NCBI GenBank assembly: GCA_000499405.2
Contig: HG738140.1
Coordinates: forward strand, 4,486,008-4,550,007
Length of the DNA: 64,000 nt
DNA from: Onchocerca volvulus
Lineage: Eukaryota; Nematoda; Chromadorea; Rhabditida; Onchocercidae
Reading direction: 5' to 3'
The notes under the pieces were generated by a model, which saw only the letters and a program-made list of their open reading frames with translations, was not told the DNA's origin and ran no database searches. Below are positions 13,901 to 27,299 of the stretch, one piece after another; the first letter of the stretch is position 1; each line of letters opens with the position of its first letter. A program made the translations under genes and the position numbers.

Positions 13901-16663
13901 AGTAAACCAAAAGCATTATTTTGAAGGGAAAAAAATGCTGTATTCAATTTAAACATTTTATACAATTAGCTTCAAATGGAAAAAAAAGGAAAGAAATTTG
14001 CAAAAACTTGTTTATTTCAAAATTTAAATGTTAAAAGTTTTCACATAAAATTCTTCAGTTATAATGAAATATTATCATAATACTCATTATTTAATATGCA
14101 AATTTTTTATCATGTTTTGAAATTTTTTAAAATTATCTTGAGAATATAAATTTATATGAAAAGGATGGAAAAAGGTTTCTAGTTCGCAGAAATCAGTAAC
14201 GATTTGAAATATATTTGATTTATTTTGATATCTTTGAGATATTTGCTAGATGGAAATGCTAAGAGATATTTCGAATTTATCTTGTATCGATCCAAAATCT
14301 GGAATACCAACCAAAAATTTAAAACCTATAATGGGTTTGAAATTTTTGTAAGATGAAAGAAAAATTTGATATACAAAAAAAAAAAAAAAAAAAAAAAAAT
14401 CTGATGCAAGTTATTTGTGAGAGGAAGATGAAAATTCAATTTCAATAATTTTTTGTAAAATGATTAAACAAAAGTAATCACCGAACGATTGATAACACTT
14501 GAACTTATGATATTTCATATCAGTAATATTTGATATAGATCATTTGATTGATTGCCAATATTAATAAATGATAAATTTAGCAATATTTATTGTCATCGAA
14601 ATATTTTTTTTGCTTTTAGATAGCACGAAATAATAGTAAAGGTCATAAAGTTCACAAAAATTTTTTATCAAAATGATAGATAATTTTCGAATTTGTGATA
14701 TTTTCTATTAATAATATCGATTTAGTATCATTTCGGATGATTTTCAATTAAAAATAAATAAGACACCCTGTAGATCATCGATCATCTGTCGGAGCATTTT
14801 TGCTTTTAATTGTAACAAAACAACAAAGATCACAGATCACATGATTATCTGGTTTTTAATTTATTATTTTTGACATGTAAGCTATTTCTATTTTAGAAAA
14901 TATGTTTACATTTTTAATTAGTAAGTGTGTTTCTGTAATCAATATGTTTCCGTTTCAATTTATGTTTCCGTTTCAATTAATCATTTATTAATTAAAAAAA
15001 AAAAGAACAAAAATCCCAATTTATGTGAAGATTAGGAAAAAATGAAAAAAAATGATAGTTTTAGTTTTTTAAGAATTTTTAAATATGATTAGCAAACAAA
15101 CTATCCTTTATAATTGACATAAAATACATAAATAAAAAAAGTAAATATAATAAATTTATATGCAAATAAATTTACATGAATAGATTTACAAATAAATTAC
15201 AATCATACATGAATATATATTTCTATATGTCGGGAAAATCGAAATTTCTTTTCTTTTTTTTTCTGTTTATAGACATGATGAAATGATCAAAGATCAATTA
15301 TATCATAGAATATCTTGATATAAGCAAGCTTTTGACCTTTACGCTATAATTAATATAATTGTAAATTATGCTGGAGTTGTAATCTGTGTGAGGCATTCAA
15401 TTTTTTAATTTTGATCGATATTCGACAAAAGCGAAGCATTGAATCCTTTGTTCTGATCAGTATTGATTAGAATTTAATTTTTTCTTTTTTTTTGTTCTTA
15501 TCGGTATTGATCAAGACTTAATTTCGCATCGTGAATTCGGTGAACGAGGCGGTTAAACTTAGCTTCAATTCTTCATCAAATTCTCTCAATTTCCAACTCT
15601 AAACCAAATCTCCAGTAAAATTCCCTATTCTCCATAAATGGAAGGCCTTCAAGCTATCGATTATATTTCCGATATTCATCTGTAAAGTTGCAGCGATAAA
15701 TTATGTTATAACAAAGCCTTTATCACATAAACAAATAATTCTAAACCGAAAAGTCTTCAATTTTCTGAAAAATCTTTCACAAATTTATTTCATAACAATA
15801 GATATGAATTAAATGAGAAATGAATAAATGATTGGAAGATAAAGCAGATAACTAACTGATATGATAAACAATTTTATAATTGAAGAAATTATTTTTAGCG
15901 AATTATTTGATTTTTGTTCAAATTTTTCTTCTAATTAATCAATATAATTTGACGAAAATCGAATTAATGAAAGTTGACGAATTTAGATTAAAATATGGCA
16001 TGATTGATTAATTAGAATAATGATTAAATTTGAAAATGGCAAAAAACAATAGCAATAAATAATACCTATCGAATAAACTTTAGCATTTATTAAATTCCAT
16101 ATTTTACAAGTTTTATTAATTAATTCGAAAAAAAAAAAAACTAATGAAAAATAAAGTTATGCTTATTCTAGTATCTTAATTTATTTAAGAAATTTAGGGG
16201 AATATTTCAGGATTACGAGAATATTTGTATCTGATATGTAAAGCTAAGTTATTAAGATAACTTAATTAATTCAATCGCCAAGCTTCCGTCGAAAAAATTC
16301 CGCAATGTTTCCGGTAAATTATTACGAAAACTAATTAGATTTATATGCGCAAAATTAATTTAAGATGATTTAGATAACTTTAAAAATTATCAAAATTTTA
16401 TAAATTTTCGTTAAAATAAATGAAAAAGATCAGGATAGCTTTGAATTTCATAATTTATTGTTACTTTCGGCCATTCATCGAAATATATTTGTTTTAATCA
16501 AAATAAATATTTCTAAACTAATTCATTAATAGCAATTTTAACACATAAGGGAAGAAGCTTTTAACAATTTAAAATTGTTTACAAAGTTTCGTTAAAAAAT
16601 GAAAGAAAGAAAAAAAAAAAAAGAATTTTGCTTGATTATTAGAAGAGAAATGTTGAGAATGAA
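10909..16663. other. Start of gene-poor AT-rich region
   Basis: Upstream of the PLD start codon. Contains many A- and T-runs of 10-25 bases (for example near 12343, 13079-13128 with facing T and A runs, 14374-14399) and no open frame with family resemblance. A somewhat more complex patch at 15530-15700 and another at 16264-16330 hold short open frames on both strands, so no coding direction can be assigned. No tRNA, rRNA or snRNA pattern was recognised by eye. Confidence 0.7.
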
Positions 16664-16978
16664 ATGATGAAGCTATGGATTTTGCTATTTTCCTTCTGGT
16701 TGTTGCTGCTTGTTAAATCCAATAAATTTCAAGAAGAAAGAAAAATAAGAGAAAGTGAAGAAAAACATTTAAAAAGTGAAAGTGATTGGAAATTTGAGAA
16801 TTTCTTTTTTTTTTTTTTTAGCAATTTCTTTTTCAGCATTTTTATTCCCCGCAAAAAATTTAACAAAAATTACTTTGCGAAAAATTCTCCAGTAAATTTT
16901 CTATTAATTAGATTTTTATTAATTGAAAATCTTCCACTAATTAAACTTCTTTATATAAATTTTTGTTTGATTTTTTGA
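16664..16978 (+). CDS. Doubtful small ORF with signal-peptide-like start
   Basis: The ORF opens with two Met codons, Lys and a hydrophobic stretch rich in Leu/Phe/Trp (residues 4-16), then a charged Lys/Glu/Ser section (about residues 19-46), then a poly-Phe stretch that is simply a T-run, and AT-rich sequence to the stop. The first 46 residues look like a secreted-peptide start; the rest does not look like protein. A splice donor ending the charged section was not found, and no family is recognised. It may be chance in AT-rich DNA. Confidence 0.12.
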   Translation: MMKLWILLFSFWLLLLVKSNKFQEERKIRESEEKHLKSESDWKFENFFFFFFSNFFFSIFIPRKKFNKNYFAKNSPVNFLLIRFLLIENLPLIKLLYINFCLIF

Positions 16979-19900
16979 TCCTTTCTTACTTTTTGTTCCA
17001 TTGTTTTATTAATTATATTTTTTTATTCGAAAATACCATAAATGAAAAATTAAATTCGATGTGATCCGATTTTTTTATTCCAAATTAGCAGCTATTGGAA
17101 TTGAAAAATGAAATTGGAAATGGAATAATTGATGAAATAAAAAAAAAAAAGTAAAAAGTAAAACATCAAAATATAACAAACGAACTGTGAGAAGGAGCAA
17201 ATTACGATCGAATTTTTTCTTAATTGAATTATATGAAAAATATTGGAATTAAAGACTAAATATCCGAATCGGTATTAATTATAAATCAAAAAATATGACC
17301 AAAACTTCTTGCATATATTATTTATTCAAAAATTATAGATTAGAAAAGTATCAGAATGAAGAAACTACGTTTTCAATCAAATAGTTGAGATATTTGTTGG
17401 CAAAAAAATGAAATGAAATAATATCGATTTTTCGGCCGTATATAATCATCAGTAGGGTTTAAGCCTAAGCTTAAGTTAAAATTTGAAGCTCTTGAAAAAC
17501 CTAAATTAAAGCCTAAATTAGAGCTATTGAAATTGGAAATGAAGAAAATGAAGTTGGAAATGGAATAGTTAATGAAGTGGAAACGAACAAATTTTGAGAA
17601 GAAGTAAATATCCAGAAAATTTTTTGTCGAAAATAATAATTTCTCATTGAATTGTTATTGAAATACAATTATTATGTTGCTATAATTCATTTCGAATTTT
17701 CATTCTGTGATATTTGATTTTTTTTTTTTTTAAACTTATCAACAAATTTGTAGAATTTAATATAATGGAAACGATCGATGAATAATTTTAATTACTTGTT
17801 TGTTTATTTGTTCATTAATTTTTTTTCTGCTTATTGAATTACCTCTTATTTGTTTAGCAATAATATTTTTGTCAAAATAAAGTATTTTTTTCTTTTTTAT
17901 TTATATTAATAGTTTCAAATATATGCTTGCATTAGATCTTTTTTCATTATAATATTATCATTTATGATTTGATAATTGATTCGGAATCGAATTTGATCAA
18001 ATTATCCATTGTGATTTTTATTTCTTTCATTAATTTTGTAACAAATTTACGATATTAATCGGCTAAATTATTCGTAAATGCTATTGTTCGAAATATATTT
18101 GTTAAGAATTTTTGGATAAATTTAATCGATATTTCGATATTTCGATATTTCATTGGAAGAAACAATTGAACAGATCAATAATAGTGGTACAAATTATACA
18201 AGTGAACAAATAAATTAGTAAAATTGGCATGCAATTGCGAGATAACGTTTATCGGCAAGTTTACAGCAATCATAATCATAATTATCAGTGTTTCCAAATC
18301 ACGGCCATCGTCCCTTATCTGTCAATTTACATTAATCAGAAATTGTGTATCACTTTGAACGAATCGAATAACGCTCATTTTCGATAATCTTTCCTTAATT
18401 TCTTATCTTTACTAAATTTTTACTTTTGATTTCATTCATATTTCATATCTTTAATATCTGAAAGAATTTTGTTTCATTAATAAGAAATAATATTGTAATT
18501 TTATTATCAAATTGATGTCAAATTTATTTGAAAATGAAACGAAGAAAATGACGGAGGAGAAATGTCTATAAATCGTTAATATAAAAATTTAAAAAAGAAT
18601 TTGTAATTAAATTCAATTTAAAACTTATTTTTAAATAAGATGTTTTAAAAGTCAAATGTTTATTGTTACACATTTTCAAAAATAACATAAAGTTCTAGAT
18701 TTGTTTTAACTTTTTTCAGGCATTTGTAAGTTTTTTAATAATGTTTTTTTTTTTTTTTTTAACGGTTTTTTAACATTAAATTGTTTTTGAAATTTCGAAA
18801 AATTCTCGTTGCAATTAATTAAATATTAATTATTTAATTTATTGAATGTTTCAATTCTTATCTGATTTCAAAATAATAAATACCTTCCGATACTGATATA
18901 TTAGGAATCATATTTATAGTCGAATTTTGTCAGTATTAGAATAGATTATATATAATTGTGTTCATTAATTAATATTTAAAAATCATACGAATAGTTTTGA
19001 CAAATGAATATCAAAAAATATTAAACATTTTTTGCAACTATAAATTATCAATTAAAACAATTAATAGAGATATTGATCGATTATTTGCATAATTTTGGCA
19101 AATTTTAATGAACATTTTACCATATCTAAGGAAATAAAACAATTTTAATAGTCTTATTTCTATGTTTTCTTTTTTTTTTTTTAGAGTCTTAGGACTATTT
19201 AATAGCATTTTCCAGACAATTTGATGTAAATTTAAATGACGAATTGTCTGACAAACATAAATCTGAAATAATCAATAACACATTTTATAGCAATTTTTAA
19301 ATTTACACTAATATATCTTTATTTTTCGACTGAAAATATTTACTATGCAAGAATGATCCCTTCTTCTTGACTTTTTTTTTCTAATATAATATTAGAGATT
19401 GACCTTTCTTGACCTTTCTTCTCAATATAATACATAAATAATCAATCTTTCTAATTTAATAGAGGAATGATCGGATTAATCTATTCAGTTCATATCCTTT
19501 GGTCAATGACCATTTAAAATTTTACCTTTATTTTACCTTTATTCGTCAACGGCAATTGAAATTTTACATTTATTTGCTCCAATTTTGGTTACACCATTAA
19601 TCCTTTCAAATTTTCATTCATTTTACATTTTGATGAATAAAATAAATTATTGTATGTGATGCCGGACGACGAATTGATGTGACATTTATAAGTAGTTTAG
19701 GAGGTTTATTAAATTTCAAAATTTTTACATTAGCTCTTGTCCATTTCATTTTATTATCTTTGCAAAGATCAGGAATTAATTAGAATAATTAATTAGAGTG
19801 TGGCAATTTATACATTCAGTGATATAAATTAATTAATATACCGTCCAATTTTATCATATTTCTAAAACTATAAAAGCTATCATATCCTAATTAATTAGAA

Positions 19901-21306
19901 AGAAAAAAAAAAAAAAAACGAAGATCATTTCATGCATTTCTTTTTTCTATCTAGAAATTCCTAAAAAAATTTTTCTTCCTAAAAATTCTTAAAATTCCCA
20001 AAAAATTAAATAGCATTTAGGTAAATAATATTAAAGGATTCGAAATTATTTCTTTTTGATTTTAAAAAATTCATTTTATTGATTTTATCATTCATATTTT
20101 TGTAAATTAAAATTCGATCGTTTTTTTTCTTCTTATTTTATATTAAAATTTGAAGTCAATCAATAAATATTTTTGTAAGATTTGCGGTAAATCAAAAAAT
20201 ATTTTTGCAAAGTAAATAAAAAAAAGAAACACTCAATAATTTTTTTTTTTGATTTTAAAGCAAATTATTTTTATTTTATTAAAATAGAAGTTTAATTTCG
20301 AAATATTTACAAATAGCTAGAGAGATAAAATGGTTGCTTAAATTTAAGAATTTTTAAAAATTCTATAAAATGGTTCTATCAATCATATATTTGTAATCTT
20401 TACTTTCGAACTATTAGTCACAATTTCTCCCTTTAAATTACTTAATTGGAATTTCAAATATTGTTAATCTAAAGTTTTAAGACTAATTAATCAATTAATT
20501 TTCCTTTCAGACCACTACTAATTAAATGAGACTTTTTGAAATTGTCGAGCAATGAATGCTTCAATCAGTGTATAAAAATTTTTAATGTTAATCAATAAAA
20601 GAATTTCTATTTCTAATTTCTTTTTTATTTTCTCCATAATCTCGCAAAATAAAACAAATTTTCCTTATTGATTTTTAATCCTTGATAATCAAATTAAAGT
20701 ATCGCTCAAATTTTAATTAACCATTTGTCATTTGGAGCGATTTTCAATCAAACGAACAAGACTTGAATTCGTACTTCATTTATTTGTTAGTGATATTTAA
20801 TTTAAAAAATTGTGTATCTTTAATTAAAACTTAATTACTAGCAAGACTTGGCCATAAATTCATGTTTCATTTATTGTTAATTTTGCTAATTAGGCAGTAT
20901 AATTATCTCAAAAATTTCTTTTCCACATAGATTAAAATTAATTTTATATGTTACAATTAATTTTAATGGATTTTTCTTTTTCAATACAATATTATGATTT
21001 ATTTTACGCATGTATAATTTTGGAATCAGCAATGGTCAAGACTTGTTCGATCGGGCCAAATTTTAGATTCAATAGAGGCCAGAGTCAAAATTCAAAATTA
21101 TCGTCAAAATAATCAATATTCAAAACATAATTCAATATTCAAAATTTAATTTAATATTTAAAATTGTCTTCTATCAAATATTCTCTTTTTGCATTTGATT
21201 GTTTAATTTTAGGAAAAAGATTATAGAATATTGAATTAATTTCTAATGCATATTTCGTAAATTTCTCAAATTGTGTCAATCAATATCAGATTAATCCATT
21301 TTTAAT
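16979..21306. other. Gene-poor AT-rich stretch
   Basis: No gene recognised. Poly-T runs (for example near 18745) and low-complexity AT sequence dominate. Two short, less AT-biased islands stand out: 18230-18370, and 19658-19740, which is open on both strands and therefore undecidable. No repeats longer than a few tens of bases were noticed here. Confidence 0.6.
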
Positions 21307-21411
21307 TTAATTGATGAAATTAATTCGACAGATTGATGCGATCGGCATCGTAAAAGCGAAAGAAGGCGGAGAATCCAATTCCGGATGATTATCCCAAATT
21401 TTGATTTTATT
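21307..21411 (-). CDS. Possible isolated exon with stop codon (unknown gene)
   Basis: On the minus strand an acceptor-like TTGTTATCAG ends at 21412 and is followed by 34 open codons and TAA. The peptide (containing WDNHPELDSPPS) uses CCG, GCT, ATC and TGT codons unlike the surrounding AT-rich sequence. The plus strand of the same island also reads as a 22-codon ORF with its own ATG, so the coding strand is uncertain. No homologue is recognised and no upstream exon was found. Could equally be a conserved non-coding element. Confidence 0.15.
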   Translation of the reverse strand, partial: NKIKIWDNHPELDSPPSFAFTMPIASICRINFIN

Positions 21412-21933
21412 CTGATAACAAATATCATTTTTTGATATTTTCTAATTTTCAATGAAACTTTCAATTTCATATTTATAAATGCTAGTATAGGATAAAGATT
21501 AAAATAAATACATGATTAATGAGTAATTAATGAATCAATTACTAAGTTATTAATTATTAGATAATTAATAAAGCATCCAAGTTTATGAATATTAATATTA
21601 TTACTACTCATGATGAAATAGTGCTGATAAAATTGGATAGAAAAAGTTTACACTACTGAAATGATAACTTTTAATTAAATTGGATATGTAAGTTTTATCA
21701 ATTGATAATGAAGAAAATGGGTGAAAAAATTAGAAAAATCCGTGAAAAATGTCAAAAAAGATTTAATTAATGATAAAATGATTATGATAGATGCTTTGCA
21801 ACATTTTCAAAGTTTGAGATAGAAAGTTTTCAAATCTTTGATCTTAGATTTTTTTTTTTTTTTCAAATCTTTGAAAACTTAGATTACGATATAAAATATT
21901 TTCCAATTAGTACTCGAGAATCTTAAGTTTAAA

Positions 21934-22195
21934 TTAAATATATGAAATTAATGATATTATATAACTTTTAGTTCTTTTTATATTTATCAACATTATCATT
22001 ATTATAATTATTATGCTGATTATTAAGTCTATTTTTATTATTATCATTTTTAACGATTCATTGGTAGTAATTATTTTGTTTCTATTATTCTTATATTTAT
22101 TATTACTATCATTATCAACAGAATTATCATTCTTATTAATTTCAATTATGATCACTGTTAGTAACAACTTTATTATTAATAGAATAATTAATTAA
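21934..22195. repeat. Degenerate ATT/ATC trinucleotide-rich stretch
   Basis: Imperfect TTA, ATT and ATC repeats over about 250 bases. Both strands stay open here only because these triplets avoid stop codons; the resulting Ile/Asn/Leu/Ser-rich translations are not considered genes. Confidence 0.8.
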
Positions 22196-23216
22196 GCATA
22201 ATTAATAGCGCTAAAAATTATGTGCTTTAATGATAAAAATAATCGTTATCTTTTCTTCTGGCAATTTATTAATTGAAAAACAAAACTAATTAATTGTAAT
22301 CAATAATATTTGTATTGCTATTACAGTAATAGCATATTTGCTGATAATCTTTTACTTTTTTTTTTTTTTTTTTTAAATTATAAACAAAAAAAAAACTTTT
22401 CTTAAATCTAATTAATTGTTTCAAATTTAACAAAATGAAAAATCAAATTAATTAGCGACTTACCAACTGTTTCCTACAATTGTTTGCAATCAATCAGTAA
22501 AATATTTCTATTTTTATCATCAATTTAATCAGTTTATCAGTTGTGTGTAACAACAACAGTTTCGATGAAATTGCAAAATATTCCAATGTTTGTTTGAAAT
22601 TTTTTTAATTATCATTATCATTAAAGATTAATCTTTTCTAACATTATCAACTAAAATATTTATAAATTTTTTACATTTTTTCATCATTGAAATTTTTTAT
22701 ATTTGTTCTATATTAGACAAACTTAAATATTCGGATTCTTCGCTTTTTTCATGTTAATCATATTTAAGTATTCCGATTATTCATTTCCTTCATCTCCTTT
22801 ATTACGAATAATGATGAGAAATAATAAAGTCTAAAACAGCAAGTTTAAATTCTTATTATATTTACTGTACAGTAAAAAAAAAATAATTTTTGTAAAATTA
22901 TCATAATTATTACTAATTTTTTTATTCTTTATTGTCAATATTATATTATTATTACTATTATTTTAGTTTATTTATTACAACAAAAATAATATATTTTTAT
23001 CATATAAGATTATAAATCAAATAATTTAAATAATATTCATATACATATAACAATTAAATCAGATAATTATTTAACTAAAAAATACAATTTTCATAATTTT
23101 TTTTACAAATTATAATTAATATAAATTTATATTATTTATCATTAAATCAAAATTATAAATTAATTATTGCTAATTAGATAGTATTTAGAAAAATTGCTAC
23201 AATGCATAAAATATTT

Positions 23217-23292
23217 AATAATTTTCCTATTGCTGCTAATTAATAATTTTCCTATTGCTACTAATTAGTAATTCTTCTACTGCTACTAATTA
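23217..23292. repeat. Three tandem copies of a ~25-bp unit
   Basis: A unit beginning AATAATTTTCCTATTGCT recurs at about 23217, 23243 and 23268 with a few substitutions. The last copy abuts a 46-codon plus-strand ORF (23333-23473) that has no recognisable homologue. Confidence 0.8.
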
Positions 23293-24050
23293 ACAACTTG
23301 CTAATAATAAACAAGAAGAAGAGGAGGATGAAATGATATCTGAAAAATGTATTTATCATCCAACCTTTCTCGAATTTCATTCTCGAAAATCAAATTCTTC
23401 ACTAAGCACTTTCAATCGTCTTCTTTCCACTTTCAGTCTTAAAATTTCTCGTCAAATATTTTTCATTTGTTAATCAAAATCAAAAAATTTTTTATTTTTC
23501 TTTTTTGTCGATACACAGTGATTAATTAGAATTAATTAGTTGTAATTTATTATCAGTTGATAGTTGATAATTCATTGCCAGTTAATTTCTTACTTATTTC
23601 TTTGTCAAAATTAACGAATTTTTTTCTTTTTTTTTTTTTTTTTTTGATAAATAACAATACTAATTGGAATTCCTATAATTACAACTAATTGGAATTCATA
23701 TAATTATTTATACAACTTAATTTATATAATTACAACTAATTGGGATTTATTACCAGTTAATGATTTCTTTTTTTCTTTTTTCTATCCGAAACTGATATTT
23801 TGCGCTCTTATTTTCGAATTTTACTATTCAAATTACAATTTATTGATGAAAAAAATGCTATTTAAATGAAATTTCATTGGATATTTCTGTCAGCATAATT
23901 ATTAACATCATTGTATTTTAATTACAAAAAAGTAATTTTTGACAACAATTTGTACACAAATTGATTAAATACATGTATATTCATGATATTATCATTATCA
24001 TCAAGAATGATGATAATAATAATGATAATTGTTTTTATGATGATTATTAT

Positions 24051-24052
<2 letters not shown>

Positions 24053-24111
<59 letters not shown>
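24053..24111. repeat. 59-base uninterrupted T-run flanked by GAT/AAT repeats
   Basis: The longest homopolymer of the window. Left flank is GATGATAATAATAATGATAA-like and right flank GGATGATAATGATGATGATA-like, so the run interrupts a degenerate trinucleotide microsatellite. It may be an expanded homopolymer, a retroposed poly(A) on the minus strand, or inflated by assembly. Confidence 0.9.
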
Positions 24112-24112
<1 letters not shown>

Positions 24113-26639
24113 TTAGAAGGATGATAATGATGATGATAATTATTTCAATTATGTGAAAAAATATGCAAATTATGGTTCATTCTATCAATCAATTGACATA
24201 ATTTTTTTTTCCGAAAATCAAATTCAAATTTAAATTTGATCGTTTTTTTTTGAACTACATGACGGTTAATATTTGATTGAATTTTCAATAATTTTATTTT
24301 TGCTCAAATTTGTCAACTTTTTATATTTCAAAAAAGATCAAAATAAAGAAGCATAAGGATTAAAACTTAATTTGAAAAGATTTGAAATAAATAACAGAAA
24401 AAAAATCTTTTCGTTTTCTCTTCCAACCATTTTCACGACTTTTGCCATCCTCACTTTTTTCCAACTTAAGCTTAATTTTGAATTTTATTCAATTTTAAAG
24501 AGCAAAAAATTAATGATGAGCAAATTATTTAAGCGCTATGAAATTCAAAAAAAGAAAGAAAATCGAAATTAATTTTGAAAAAAAAAAATTCATTTCCGAC
24601 ATAATTAATACTTTTTTGGTGAAAATAATTCCACATTATTGTTTAATTATCCTTGCTATACACTGCTTCATCCTTAAATTAAATTTTCAAGAGAAATTCC
24701 TAAATTTTCAATTTTTAAAAAATTTTTTGAAATTGAAGTTTAACATGCAATAAATTTTCATCTTTCATTTTAGTTCTAAACAATGGCATCGATAATTTTT
24801 ATAATTAATTGGTTAATTGGTTATAGTTTAATCATTATTTATTTTTATTAAGAAGAAAAGAAATTTATCAAGAAAAATTACCCTTATCAAATACTTATTA
24901 AATTTTTAAAATGATTTTTTGGTGAAATATTTAAATTTTAGCTTCGAAAAAATTTTTTTAAGTTTCCAAAAATTTTAAGTCAATATTTTGCAAATTTGCA
25001 TACATTTATTTTAATTTGAAATAACAATACTGAGAGAAAGAAATAAACATGATAATAGACGAGAAAACATTATAATTAAATGTTAATTAATTTTGGTCGA
25101 TTTTATTTTATTTTATTTTTTTTTATTTTTTTATTTTTTTTTTTTGCAAAATTATCTTTTATTGCAAAGATTGTTCCATTTTTAAAATAATTTTTAAAAA
25201 TATAAATATGAAAGTAGCAATTGCTTGGCACAAATTATTTAATTTTCAAACAATAATTTTGACGCCTGACGCAATTAAATGATAATTAATTCTAAATCAT
25301 TATTAATTATCCTTAAATTTTGTTTCATTTTTAAAATAATTTTGAAACCATGTAAAATTAAAAGCAACAAATTGCTTAACGCAAATTTAACAATTTTAAT
25401 TTTTTCTTTGAATAATTTCTTTTTTTTTTTGGATTTTTGCTGATTCTAACACTTTTTTTTCGATTTTATCAATTCCGATATTTTCAATTCCAATAATTTA
25501 TTAATTCCTATTTCTATTCCAATTCCCTTTCTTTCCTTTTTTTTTTTTACCAATTCCAATCTTTCGATGACACTATAAATGACTGAATTTGAATTACTGA
25601 CATTTCATTGTCTTTCTCGACGACAAATAATCGGAATAAAAAAGAAAATATTTTTATAGATATTTTAAATGTGAAGTATTATTTTGAAGAATATATATTA
25701 TAAATGGTGCAAAAGATATAGCTTATTCAAGACATATCTATAAAAATCGAAATATAAAATAATAAATGATATAAAAATATAATATAAAATAAGTAAAATA
25801 TAGAAATAAATTTAAAAAAAAAGAAATATAAGAGGTAGAAATAGCTATTATTATATCAAACATATGAAAAGAAGAAAAAAAAAACGATATCTTCCGGAAA
25901 TTAAATAAATTTTCAAAATTTATTAGAATCAAAAAAAGAAAAAAAATTAGAATTCCCGTCATATTTTGATTTAAATTAAATTTCCTTTTCCAAAATATAT
26001 TCATATTTTGGAATTGGCATATATTATTTGCATTGAATAGGTCTAGAAAAAAAATGAAATAAATAATTTTTTTTCTTTTGAAATTAAATTTTGGAAAGTT
26101 TTTTTTCCTTCATTTTTTTTTTTCATTTTTTTTTTAGATGAAAACACATTTTAGTATATTTTACTAGTGAACATAGCAATTTTCAAAAGGCTAAAATCGT
26201 TTACAATTAAATTTAGAAAAAGCAATATATTTTGTTATTTTACTTTTTCATTCATTCATTCGTCCATTCTTGTCCATTTTAAATTTCAAATGGGAGAAGG
26301 AAAGAAGATTTTAGTTTATAAGATTAAACAACAATAATTGTATTTTATATTTTTTATTGATTTTTACAATTCAACGTTTAATTCAATTGTTGATTTCTCC
26401 AATTCAATTCAATGTTACACTTTTATTTTCCTTCTATTTTTATCCATTCTTTTCCTTAAAAAAAAAGGAAAAATGCATTCTTTCCGATATAATAATTATA
26501 TATTGCTTATTGAAAACATTTTTGTAAAATTTCTATAAAATTCAATATTATTTTTCAATTTTTTTTATTTTTTTTTTTGATTGCTTTGATGAAACTTTCA
26601 AAAACCTAACAATTTTGAGGTATCCTTTGCTTCCTTCTT

Positions 26640-26641
<2 letters not shown>

Positions 26642-26670
<29 letters not shown>
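26642..26670. repeat. 29-base T-run
   Basis: Uninterrupted T homopolymer a little over 100 bases before the GAT/AAT microsatellite at 26780-26915. Confidence 0.9.
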
Positions 26671-26674
<4 letters not shown>

Positions 26675-26779
26675 GAAGATTTTGCGATGATTTCATAGAT
26701 TTTGATTGAATCTTTTCAAATCTGTAAAAGATTTCTCCTGGGAACAATTTAAAATTCTTCTCTTCACAATAACCATAAT

Positions 26780-26915
26780 AATGACACGATAAGATAACGA
26801 TGATGATAATGATGATGAAGATGATGATAATATTGCGTTTGTGATAAGAAGAATCATATAGTGATCAATAATGAGAATGATGATAATGATAATAATTATA
26901 ATGTTAAAAGTAATC
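26780..26915. repeat. Degenerate GAT/AAT trinucleotide microsatellite
   Basis: Two blocks of GATGATGATAAT-type repeats (26795-26835 and 26870-26915) with interruptions. Its minus-strand translation (Ile and Ser runs) is an artefact of the repeat. Confidence 0.85.
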
Positions 26916-27299
26916 ATACTGAAGATAATTTTGTAATATTAATTACTGATAATATCACTACTTATCATTCTAAAATGCCACAAATATATACCATCTAAAA
27001 TTCATTAGTTTATTAAAATCTCACTTTCTGAATTTCAATTTGCATATTCCTTGCATAAGCGCATGCATGCATATGAATATCAGCTGTGAAAATCAATAAA
27101 CAATATCATTTGACATAAACAAGTTTGGTAAGTAATAATAATTTCGTAATTTATAATTGATAAATAATAATTAATTTCGTAATTTACAAAAAAAAAATGA
27201 TTAATTTTTATTAATGCTTAATTTTCACTAATTCTTACTATTTAATTACATTATTGATTTTTTATGAAAATTTAAAAAGAAACTTTTTTTTTTCTTCAT

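Noticed and set aside
19658..19786. Plus-strand 42-codon frame ending in a hydrophobic MARVEL-like helix
   Set aside because: There is no ATG and no AG acceptor between the upstream in-frame stop and the frame, and the opposite strand is equally open with its own ATG.
21934..22195. Open frames of 60-77 codons on both strands
   Set aside because: They come from ATT/ATC/TTA repeats that avoid stop codons and encode only Ile/Asn/Ser/Leu runs.
22464..22473. Possible 10-nt minus-strand microexon between TTGTAG and GTAAGT
   Set aside because: No neighbouring exons of any recognisable gene; acceptor and donor strings this short arise often in AT-rich DNA.
25338..25356. Minus-strand string reading W-F-Q-N, as in homeodomains
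   Set aside because: The following residues are Tyr-Phe-Lys instead of Arg-Arg and there is no homeodomain sequence around it; coincidence.
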